64,000 nucleotides of DNA from assembly GCF_016920785.2 (NCBI RefSeq), contig NW_024609846.1, forward strand, positions 82,965,816-83,029,815, given 5' to 3'. Below the pieces are notes generated by a model. The model was not told where the DNA came from. It saw nothing but the letters and a program-made list of their open reading frames with translations, and ran no database searches. A program made the position numbers and the translations under genes. Position 1 is the first letter of the stretch, and each line of letters begins with the position of its first letter. The stretch comes from Ixodes scapularis (Eukaryota; Arthropoda; Arachnida; Ixodida; Ixodidae). Positions 56,901 to 64,000 of the stretch are shown here, in pieces.

Positions 56901-59900
56901 ACGGAAGCATGGGAAGTCGATTGCAAGTTAGAAACTGGCTACTAGTGTATTGCAGATAGTGTAGTAGCCACCCCAGCTGACATGCTGCTTCTATGGCAGA
57001 TTGGATATATAATCGTGGTGTCTGCCTGCTCGGCCACTTCCTCTTGGGGCATCTCGGGGTGGTCAGTGTTACAACGTTTGAGAGGACGATTATTCTTCCC
57101 GGCCTGGGTCATTTAAGCATTGCTTGATGTTTGGAGCGTGGCTCTAATGTGCCTAACTCTTTACACAATCCTACTCGATGCCACAAGGCCAGACTGCCAT
57201 CAAAGCTGAGCAAAGCTGCCAGCAATGAAAACATAAGAATCTCCTATTGACAAGAGCAGATGCCAGCAGAATGCAGTGCAGGGTTATCATACTTCCAGAA
57301 TTAAGACAGAAGCTTTTTTTTTTTTAATTGAATTATGAGTTCCAGTTTAATTGCAACACTCAGAAATTTATCAAAACATACAATTGTGTGTATTAAGTCA
57401 TATTCTAAAATTCCTTTTGTGGAGTACTATTTGGTTTATCTTTGATCCCATTCCTGATGGTACAAATTACACCGACTTGACGTAACAGAAATAATTTAAT
57501 CGGACGTTTCGTCCCATATGGGAGACATCATTAGTGAAGCCAAGAGGCAGCAATGAGAGAGATGCCAACCTAAAGTCCTATTTAAGGAGGTCCGCATACA
57601 TTTTGGGAGGGGGGCCACGGTTGTAGTTGCAAGCCGATGAGTCACTATGGATGCACCATAATTCCAAGGATCTCCCTGCGAGCGCGGAGCCAGGCAGACC
57701 GGCTCCCTCGTAAAATCGTAAGGCACCATAAAGTCTGTGGCAATCGATCGTCTCATACGCGTGATGCTGAAAGCCCGAACAGTAACATTTTGCAAGGGCA
57801 TCCATAAGCTTGTGCCACGTTTTAAATTTGTGCAGCAATTACGTGAAGTAACTCCAGTGTATGTGTAAAGTTTGGAAATATTCAGACAACCTTCATCACT
57901 CCTTTCCTTTACCTGGTTCGTCGGAGGCTGGAAAGTAAAAAACAACCGCATCTTCACGTGGTGAATGATGTTGATTGGGGCGAAGCTTTGGTGGTGCTTG
58001 TCTGCGTAGACGCTGAACCGCAGCATGCTGAGCCTTTCGTTCGTTTTCATCCATGTCACGCTGCGGTCAAATGCTCAAATGCGTATATAACCTCGTTCCA
58101 TACCACACATTCTCTTTCTGACATGGATGAAAACGAACGAAAGGCTCGGCATGCTGCAACTCACCGTCTACGCAGACAAGCACCACCAGAGCTTCGCCCC
58201 AATCAACATTATTCACTACGTGGAGATGCGGTTTTGTTTTTGTTTTTTTCCTACACGAGCACGGGAGCACGAGCACCCGACGCCAGACATTGGGCAGACA
58301 TACGGACATGGGTAGACCCTAAGGAGCTTCGCCCCTAAAAGGTTATGCCAGGCTGCAGTGTGATATAACCCATTTTTCTGGAGCGCACAGCGTATCGCTA
58401 TTCAATTCTTTTTATGGGAGAGGTGAGGCGGTAGCTGGGCACTGTAGAAGGGCCGCTAGTGCAAGGATGAGCTCCGTAGAAAACTGAAACCTAGAAATGC
58501 GTCCGACTTGAGCAGGGTTTCTGAAGGCCATGCCCCTCTTGAAAAGCTGTACAAATAAAAAAAATATGGTTTAGTGGTTTTTAATGCGAAAGCATTAACT
58601 CTCCCATGGAGCAAGCCGACGTTATTAGCTTTGAAGCCGCATCAAACGGCAGCTAAATTTCCCTCTCCCAATGGAGCGAAGTGAAGCCGCGATGTGAAGC
58701 CTCCCAGCTTTGAGGCCACGCAAAAAGCCATGCAACACGACTGATAAATTCACCTCTCCAAAAGTGAAGCCAAATTCTGATGGATAGGCTCCCATTGGCT
58801 GGTGTGCGTCATGACTTCAAGAAACGAGGCTCCTATTGGCCGCCGCGCGTCGGTTTTAAGGATCGCCACCTCATGCTGCTGCGGGCCCGCACCGCCATCG
58901 CGCCAGTAAAAGGAATCGGCTGGCGGCGAGGCCTCCAGAGCGATAACACGGCCAATGTCAGCGCAGCGCGATCACTTCGAGAGCGCGCGCAAGAACAACA
59001 TTCATGCTTTCGCATTCACAACTCGTAGGAAGGGCTTAGGTGTATCTCGAGCCTTTTGGTTATGCTTAGCAAGTTTCTAATTACAACCATGTTTATTTTC
59101 AATAATTCATAAGTTAATTCGCAAGTTTTAGTCAATTATATAGGTAGTATTTTTGGCCAATCCCCATGGCTGGCAGTTTCTTCTTGTGAAATTTTTTTTT
59201 TTTTTTTTTTTCAACCGTTATATTTTTTAGGATTTTTTAAATGCTCTACCGAAACACCTACAAGTCAAACCGACTATATCGAACCCGTTTACATCGAATT
59301 ATCCCTTATATGGGACAATGTTTTTGAACAGTAATGTTAGTGATAATATATAGCAAAAACTACGGTTACATCGAACAAAATAGCAGCCGCTACCGATATA
59401 TCAAACTGCCAAGAGCGCCGTTTTGCTCTGCAAGCTGGCTTTCCCCCAACGTGCGCGGCCGCATTGAGGGAAAACCAGCTTGCAGAGCACGCTGGTGTTG
59501 TCGTTTTTTTTGTTTTTTTTTCTATTTTTTTTAGGCGGCCGCGTCGAACGCCAGGAAAAAAATACACACACGAAAAGAAAAAAACTTGCGAAGGGAGTGG
59601 GGAGAGTGTGCTCCGTTGGGGCAAAGGCAGCTTGCTCTGCTAGCTGGCTTTCCCCCAACGCAGCCGCCCGCCTGCCTTGGGGGAAAGCCAACTTTCAGAG
59701 CAACACTGCGCTGTGCAGGAGGTGCTCCTGCTCGGACGTGCTCCGTGCTCTCGGCATAGTTCGGCGCTAATGCGTGAATATAGAAGGCAGCGGCCTCAGC
59801 ATTTTGGAGTCCGTCGGTAGCGTAGTAAAATTTCGTTATCGCGGATGAAATGAAGCAGCAGCAGCAGAAGATGCAAGATTATTTCATTGTGTAATATGTC

Positions 59901-60629
59901 AGCAGAAAGGGGATTTTTGAGTCAGTCACTAAAACTTTTATATCGAATTACCCGCTATATCGAACAGGTAGACTTTTTTTTGCGAGTTCGATATAAACAA
60001 GTTTGACTATGTTATTACATAGTCACCATCACTAGACGCAGCACTGTCAGCCTTCATGGTATGGCTCGTTACCTTTCTGTGGTGTCGTGGCTCTCCAGGG
60101 TCAGTAAGGATAATTATTACAGTAGTATTTACCAACAGTACTGCAATCAACCTTTCAAAGAGGAAATCCCAAAAGGGACGACGCCGAGCAACGTGCCGCC
60201 ACGATTACCTCCAGTTTCCTGGCTGTTTCAAATGTTTGCCATATGACGATTGTGGATTCTCTGCCAATATCGTAAACATCCTCTTTTTTGTGTTGCTGTG
60301 TCCAACTCACTATAGGGAGACTTGCACCAGCTATCCGAATCTGAGAACAAATTGAGGACACAATGGTGGCGTCCAAGATCCCTGCGCCAAGTGTCCCTCT
60401 TTTGGGCTCTCTCCGTTTTGCCGGGGGCTCGTCGACTCTGGGCAGTGGAACTGCTTGACGCAATGTGTGTGCCCGTGCAGGTCCCCAGTGGTCCAAGGAG
60501 CTCTCGGAGCTGGAGGCCATGGGCTTTCCCCGGGACATGGCTGCACAGGAACTGCAGCGTGCGGGTGGGTCCAGGGACCAGGCACTGGCAGCACTCCTCG
60601 CAAAGTCCCTGAAGGGACCAAACTCCTAG
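41738..60629 (+). CDS. DDI1: DDI1/DDI2 (Rngo)-type ubiquitin-dependent aspartyl protease, complete, 8 exons
   Basis: Exons: 41738-41993, 44136-44288, 45077-45203, 51798-51925, 53837-53965, 54665-54768, 54886-55069, 60481-60629. They sum to 1230 nt (409 residues plus TAG) and every junction is in phase. Start: MKLTVTTLSGELY, with G at -3. Domains in order: ubiquitin-like (about 1-76), the helical domain with FIRDMILKSPEQLALLKHNN and LNEQQKEKADRDRHRIR (about 100-175), the retroviral-like protease with DSGAQTTIMSQA (catalytic Asp about 220), flap GVGTQKIIGRIH and LLGLDMLKRHQ, and a UBA domain (ELEAMGFPRDMAAQELQRAG, about 370-405). The family acts as a homodimer in cytosol and nucleus. It cleaves heavily ubiquitinated substrates such as NRF1/SKN-1A-type factors to restore proteasome levels, and shuttles cargo to proteasomes. 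Unlike human DDI1/2, this protein keeps the UBA. Confidence 0.96.
42600..43600. repeat. dispersed repeat in DDI1 intron 1, related to the 30-31 kb foldback element
   Basis: A poly-C run lies at 42622-42640. Bases 43200-43510 share GTGTGTTTACC, GAGCGAACGCGAGTGTCG and GCGACCTGCAGCAGAA, in the same order, with the reverse complement of 30930-31220. A reversed GGTAAACACGCCAG at about 43579 suggests an inverted end. The open frame across 42872-43345 is not a recognised protein. Confidence 0.5.
44136..45203 (+). CDS. DDI1: DDI1 exons 2 and 3, helical domain
   Basis: Exon 2 is 44136-44288 (acceptor TGGCAG, donor CTGG|GTAAAC). Exon 3 is 45077-45203 (acceptor TTTTGCAG, donor ATCAG|GTACCA). Together they encode the helical bundle preceding the protease, including DPAFIRDMILKSP, NPQLADALLTGDL and ADPFDPEAQRLIAEEIR. 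These residues align closely with metazoan DDI proteins. Confidence 0.92.
47277..48633. mobile_element. pogo-like MITE inside the Tigger element, itself split
   Basis: CAGTAAAACCTCGTTATAACG at 47277 returns reversed at 48613-48633. Removing the inner insertion (47425-48599) leaves a short MITE of roughly 180 bp rich in TTTGTTATA. No coding capacity. Confidence 0.75.
47425..48599. mobile_element. innermost insertion with CTAGG ends and TTATAT duplication
   Basis: The ends CTAGGATTCCGCGTTTTCGG and, reversed, CTAGGGTTTGGAGTTTTCGG are related inverted repeats. TTATAT lies on both sides (47419-47424 and 48600-48605) as a 6-bp target duplication. Subterminal regions carry repeated TTTTCGGTTT/AACCGAA words in both orientations. 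A poly-C/G region occurs at 48160-48235. No recognisable protein. Confidence 0.7.
49225..49375 (+). pseudogene. C2H2/BED-like finger fragment
   Basis: The plus-strand frame reads KFGFCNTCTCDISVSHNGKA followed by DLKLHIAS, matching a C..C...isvsh.G..D...H finger found in many transposon-derived proteins. Only one finger is present and the final histidine is not evident. It lies inside the Tigger element, so it is probably another inserted fragment. Confidence 0.45.
49600..50920 (-). pseudogene. Tigger/pogo transposase (CENP-B HTH and DDE), frameshifted
   Basis: Minus-strand pieces in order: QVWQAKSMLSGIVKDGKKIL and AYNDNDFAPK (first helix-turn-helix), DGWLNGFRKRHGLVF (CENP-B-type HTH), CDDWRLTKMTHLLEEYK leading into the DDE region, a VLFLVDNCPGH catalytic motif at about 49990-49958, and FLPQNTAPKLQPMNQGVI (the third acidic region) with the C-terminal part after it. 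Pieces fall in different frames with several stops, so no enzyme is made. The family binds terminal repeats and moves by cut-and-paste; CENP-B-type proteins derive from it. Confidence 0.82.
51798..55069 (+). CDS. DDI1: DDI1 exons 4-7, retroviral-like aspartyl protease
   Basis: Exon 4 (51798-51925) encodes ESFGQVVMLYINCRVNGHPV and KAFIDS. Exon 5 (53837-53965) begins with the rest of the active-site glycine codon and reads AQTTIMSQACAERC to KGVGTQKIIGRIHL. Exon 6 (54665-54768) reads VQIEIEGVFLTSSFSVLEEQ and PMDMLLGLDMLKRHQ. Exon 7 (54886-55069) reads CLIDLKRNLLVIGTTG and the EGELPDC tail. The single D-S-G triad per chain means the active site forms in a dimer. Intron 6 is only 117 nt. Confidence 0.93.
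51965..52117 (-). repeat. tail of the tRNA-Ser-headed repeat
   Basis: On the minus strand it reads T-run, CCTTACACGAGCAC, GAGCAAGAGCACCAGCAAG, and ends GACCCTAAGGAGCTTCGCCC. The same terminus closes the repeat at 58240-58340 on the plus strand. Confidence 0.6.
52118..52199 (-). tRNA. tRNA-Ser(AGA)-like sequence, possibly a SINE head or tRNA pseudogene
   Basis: 82 nt on the minus strand with TGGCCGAGTGGTTAAGG (A-box and D-arm), anticodon loop CTAGAAA (AGA), a class II variable arm, and the T-arm ACAGGTTCAAATCCTGT (B-box). It is followed by a T run typical of Pol III termination. The acceptor stem has two A-C mismatches (positions 4:69 and 6:67), both explicable by G-to-A changes, so a working tRNA is doubtful. 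Past the T run the sequence continues as the 3' tail of the interspersed repeat (TACACGAGCAC to GGAGCTTCGCCCCTAAAA), suggesting a tRNA-Ser-headed SINE. Confidence 0.65.
52487..53320 (-). mobile_element. hAT element with 8-bp target duplication
   Basis: The ends CAGAGGTACACAAC (52487) and, reversed, CAGGGGTGCACAAC (53320) are hAT-type inverted repeats. The flanks GTCTACGC (52479-52486) and GTCTAAGC (53321-53328) are an 8-bp duplication with one change. The minus strand carries the end of a hAT transposase. Confidence 0.85.
52557..52946 (-). pseudogene. hAT transposase C-terminal dimerisation domain (GTF2IRD2/ZBED-like)
   Basis: On the minus strand: DPTMKLELIDLQCPPALK, FQLHEFYKSLDKNKYGNLVD, a stop, then SSHFGSTYVCEQTFSLMTIN and PQSSLTDMTLRDVLMTATS. 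This is the conserved hAT C-terminal block (FGSTY.CEQ.FS....NK...R..LTD..L). It resembles the transposon-derived GTF2IRD2/ZBED5 family. An in-frame stop near 52744 and the absence of the catalytic core make it a remnant. Confidence 0.8.
55096..57929. other. DDI1 intron 7, left part; no gene seen
   Basis: After the optional read-through stop (55093-55095) comes ATTAAA at 55104-55109, then CTGCCTGTCTGC-type simple repeats at 55130-55170. No recognisable transposon protein is seen. Open frames at 55381-55875 and 57496-58059 on the minus strand lack domains. Confidence 0.4.
57930..58345. repeat. inverted pair of the MDENER-type interspersed repeat, DDI1 intron 7
   Basis: The left copy (57950-58060) is reversed: CACGTGGTGAATGATGTTGA, GGGGCGAAGCTTTGGTGGTG, then GTTCGTTTTCATCCATG. 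The right copy (58060-58340) is forward, with GCGGTCAAATGC, ACATTCTCTTTCTGACATGG, a small frame starting MDENER, GAGCTTCGCCCCAATCAACA, and the terminus ACCCTAAGGAGCTTCGCCCC. Confidence 0.7.
58583..59016. mobile_element. MITE with AATGCGAAAGCAT ends, copy B
   Basis: AATGCGAAAGCATTAACTC at 58583 and ATGCTTTCGCATT at 59004-59016 are inverted ends. The subterminal TCTCCCATGGAG matches copy A at 16536-16944 (reversed). The interior contains repeated GCGAAGTGAAGCC/GGCTCCTATTGG words. No protein. Confidence 0.78.
59261..60011. mobile_element. pogo/mariner-like MITE with internal hairpins
   Basis: CAAGTCAAACCGACTATATC at 59261 and, reversed, CATAGTCAAACTTGTTTATA ending at about 60011 form inverted ends, next to TA on the left. 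ATATCGAA words recur near both ends. Two related hairpins lie inside (59427-59490 and 59628-59705), each with AGCTGGCTTTCCCCCAACG on one arm. Confidence 0.65.
60481..60629 (+). CDS. DDI1: DDI1 exon 8, UBA domain
   Basis: After acceptor CCCGTGCAG, exon 8 completes the glycine codon left open at 55069. It encodes QWSKELSELEAMGFPRDMAA and QALAALLAKSL, a three-helix UBA ubiquitin-binding domain with its MGF loop. TAG lies at 60627-60629. An AATAAA at 60919-60924 is the likely polyadenylation signal, giving a 3' UTR of roughly 300 nt. Confidence 0.92.
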
Positions 60630-60918
60630 GGCCCCTGCGAGGGACGCAGCTCCATACGGAACCTGGCCTTGCGCGCGATCGGGGCCCCCGTGGGGATCGG
60701 GCCCCGCGTTGGGTCTGGTTCCCTGTACGGAGACAAGGTCTGGTCTGGCTCGGGACGGGATCTGGCCAGATCCAACCCTACCACTCCTCGGTCTCGCCCC
60801 ACCACTCCTCGGGGGGGACCCGGATGCACGAGACTGTGCTCAACTAGCAACACTCTTACCACACTCGGCAGTGCCGCTGTTGGGCACGAACGTCGCTGCG
60901 GAGCAAATGGAATGTATA

Positions 60919-60924
60919 AATAAA
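60919..60924 (+). terminator. polyadenylation signal of the DDI1-like gene
   Basis: AATAAA about 290 nt after the stop codon, followed by a GT-rich stretch (GTTTGTACG). Confidence 0.7.
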
Positions 60925-63900
60925 GTTTGTACGCATAATTTTAATAGTAAAACATGCCGTTTCAGTGTCATTGTTGATCTTGGTTGCATTTAGCAGCCAA
61001 GATTCCTGTACCAAAATATTTTTTTACTTTTCAACTATTTTCTTTTTTTTTTTAAGATGAGCTTCCTAGCATTGATGCCACATGCCTTCCAAACTAAGAT
61101 GTTGAATGTTTAACCTGGGGAAAGGTTGGCCTGCCTTCAAGATATTGCAGCATTAGGATGAGCACTTTGGTGCGTGCACTATGACTGCTAAACTGGGGTC
61201 TTATATAGCATCCCTCTATTTTTTAAATGTCGACTGTGTATTGGCACCACGGAGATGCCAATATTATGTTAAAAATGGTGTCAATGCTCCAGTTGAAACA
61301 AATCAAACGATTAGCAAATTGCACCGGGTGGATGTTTCCAAAGCTTTCTGGAACGTCGTTATGTCGATTGTCCCATAAAACCAACGCTGTTCGGTAATTA
61401 TGGTGCCAAGCTATGCGCGCGCTCATGCTGCCTGTCTAACTTGGCCAAGCTGGATTTTCCTTCTCTTTTGCACCAATTCAACTCCAGCAGCTGGAGTACA
61501 CGAAGGAAGAGGGGGAGAGGGGTTGAGACCAAGATGAGGATGAGGTGGTCAGTGGTTTTGGGAACAGGTGAGCCACGTGGCCTCTGCTCAAGTTGCCCAA
61601 CAGTAAATGCATTGATGCCACCAAGTGGCAAAGCTCATAACCATGCCAGCCTCACCGTAGTCTTGCACATGCAGGACAATTGATCTCACGAATGTGCCAG
61701 AGGAACCAGGCTTCCCAAGACTCGTTGCACTCTCCAATGGCTGCTCTTGGAGTGCTTGCCAGAATTGGCCATTTAGAACAAAAAGTAGAGCCATCCATTT
61801 AAGATACAATTGTTTCACAGTCATTAGCAGACAATGTTGACCATGTTTAGCATATTTCCGAATGTGAAAGGTATATTTAAATTTTCAGTATCCCTTTCAG
61901 TTGCTTCGCACAATAGGCTCTGGGCAGTGTTCCAGAGAGCGCCACTGTCGGTTGATCATCAGCGCCACCGTGGCCACATCGGGCAACACTGAGACGACGA
62001 AAATCGGCAGCACCGCCGGCCTAGGGTGCCTTCATGTGCGCTTTGCTTAGGGTGGAGACATCTGGCCATTTTGTTCCCACTTTTACATTTATTTTTTGTT
62101 CAGAAGTGCGTGAAAGAGCGTGTCCCTGCACGCGTCTGTGGCGCTGACTGTGCTATGGCAACATTTTGTTTTCGTCGATTTCTTTGTATTTTCCCCGTGA
62201 GCGCGTGCTGTCGGCATCGGGTACTACAAAGGGTGGCATCACTCTAAACAGAAGGTCATTGAGGCACCCTACACCGGCCTACTCTTGCCAGATTACTTTA
62301 TTACCAACTGCGACTGCTGTGTTGTTGTGCGCTACACTGCCGACTGTTTTAAGAATCTATCAAACGTTAAATATATAAATGTGCATGCGTGTGTGGTTGT
62401 GTCGTTCTATCATGAGTTTTAGTAGGTGCCTTCCTCCATGGGTAGAGACAACCCAAAACGAGAGTTAGCAGAACAAAATTGAACGTCCCGATATTACGGC
62501 CAAATATAAGTGAAAGCAAGTAGACAGGGCTGTTTTCTTTCTTTTTTCAGTGATGGAAGCGGCATTTGACCCTTTGGAGCAGGTTCTGTAGCAGGCAACG
62601 TATTCGTTTGGAGCAGCCACTGACGCTTTTAGAGCAGATGCTAACGTCTGTTAGCATATCACTTGAAAATAAAAAAAAATGTATTGCATCGTTAAATGAG
62701 CTTATATTTGATAATGACCGAGCGTTCGTCTGATACTGGAGCATATTACTTATTACCTTTTGTAATAAGAACCAATGGGGCACAAAAGGTACATAGAGCT
62801 TTCTTTTTAGAAATAAGGCTCTGTTCAGAGTAGGTTCCATTTACAATGGGTACTAATCAAATTGACGAGAAATGAATTGCACTTGAGTTAGGATAAAGCC
62901 TCCCTCCGCTCCTACTTTTACACCCGGTAGTTTATTTAGCCTGTATCTATTGTTTCTGTAAAATTCCACCAAAAACCAACATAATCGCTAACACATCTAT
63001 CAGTAAAAATGCGCCTCCCAAATTTGATCGTTACCAAACTCGAAACTTGAATATTATAAACTGAAAAAAAAAAGTAACAGCCACCCTTAATCATTATGAA
63101 AACCTACTCTTGCGCTTACATTTATTCAAAGAAAGCACCGCATAATTTTTTTTCTTTCTCGACGCAGCCTTTGAAAACAGGATCATATAATTGAGATCAA
63201 AGAATGTGAACCTGCAATAGTACTGGGCATAATTTACATGTAGATTGTGCTAAACCAGACGCTCATCCATGCCAGCATCTACTGCATTGACTCCGATGCA
63301 AGGCAGTGAAGCTTGACGCGCGTGGGCTGGCAAGGGGCGACATGAAGACATACGGCAGACATCATAATCAACTATCTCACCAGGAGTACAGGAGTTTGGC
63401 TCTGTCTCATCGCAGTAGCCGCCATCTCACTGTATATTTTGCAATGTTTTGTCGCGACTTTTGGCTCCTGACATCGCCGACATCTTCTGAAATATTAGAG
63501 GATGTCGGTGATCAAACCGTTAGCGCATCAACCGGCCAACGCGGTGGTCGAGCAATCTTAACACTTCGTTTCACCTTAATTTAAAGTGCAGCCGACGCTA
63601 CGAGCCAATGCGATTAACCAAACGAGGTCAAAGCACGACATCGTGGCATTCAACCATCTTCCTGTACGTGCTCTTTCATCGATTAAACCAATCAAATGCA
63701 GTGAATGTCCCATGACTTGCGCTTTTACTGTGTTCGTGTTGTTTATGTTCGAGCCTTCGACTATGCTCTGGCCTTGGATGAAACACAGTATACAGTGAGT
63801 AGAGACGCTGTGAAATACATATTTCTGTTTCTTTCTTTTTACTTCTTTGAATAATAAAGTAAACCAATAAAAATATATCAATTTTTTTTTGCCCATCTTG

Positions 63901-64000
63901 GCACAGGTGTAGCACAATTCTTAGCCAAAATGGCAGTTTGGCGCAGACTTTCGCTCAAGGCGCAAATGGCACAGCACTTCCATCACCGTTTTTTGCATTG
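60925..64000. other. downstream of DDI1; no gene seen
   Basis: About 3 kb without recognisable exons, domains or clear transposon ends on either strand. T/A-rich tracts are common and open frames are short. Confidence 0.35.

Overview
This window is nuclear DNA from a repeat-rich animal genome, most likely an arthropod and plausibly a chelicerate such as an ixodid tick. That is inference from intron-split conserved genes, very dense transposon remnants, a tRNA-Ser-like Pol III unit and a DDI1 homologue that keeps its UBA domain. No species can be read directly from the sequence. Nothing here is bacterial: there are no operons or ribosome binding sites, and most open frames are accidental.

Two host genes are supported. 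On the minus strand at the left (about 1544-7138) lie four exons of a DEG/ENaC (pickpocket/ASIC-type) cation channel. Three of them (3619-3504, 3015-2909, 1701-1544) join perfectly in phase. The gene runs off, or is broken, at the left edge. On the plus strand at the right (41738-60629) lies a complete eight-exon DDI1/Rngo-type ubiquitin-dependent aspartyl protease. Its exons sum to 1230 nt, giving 409 residues plus stop, and encode UBL, helical domain, retroviral-like protease with D-S-G, and UBA. One of its introns is GC-AG and splits the codon of the active-site glycine.

The rest is mobile or repetitive DNA. From left to right: a decayed Penelope-like element (1-761); a mariner-like foldback MITE (4502-4932); a GC-rich palindromic repeat (about 7690-8708) interrupted by a PIF/Harbinger-like element that carries a MADF fragment (8709-9380); a second MITE (9471-9869); a near-perfect 2.5 kb inverted dimer of a Penelope-like element bounded by an 11-bp direct repeat (10316-12888); a hAT remnant (17058-18544); a THAP-domain pseudogene (24526-24700); an unrecognised open frame with internal repeats (25953-26966); a 33-bp minisatellite open on both strands (27760-28875); a large foldback element (30329-31434); a Ty3/gypsy-like gag fragment (about 33110-33560); a LINE fragment (38280-39130); and an SGNH-hydrolase-like exon (40136-40729).

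The DDI1 introns are themselves a transposon record. Intron 3 holds a Tigger/pogo element, inside it a pogo-type MITE, inside that a third element. Intron 4 holds a tRNA-Ser-like unit, and an interspersed repeat split by a hAT insertion with an 8-bp target duplication. Intron 7 holds further MITEs. The unoccupied stretches between these features show no convincing genes.
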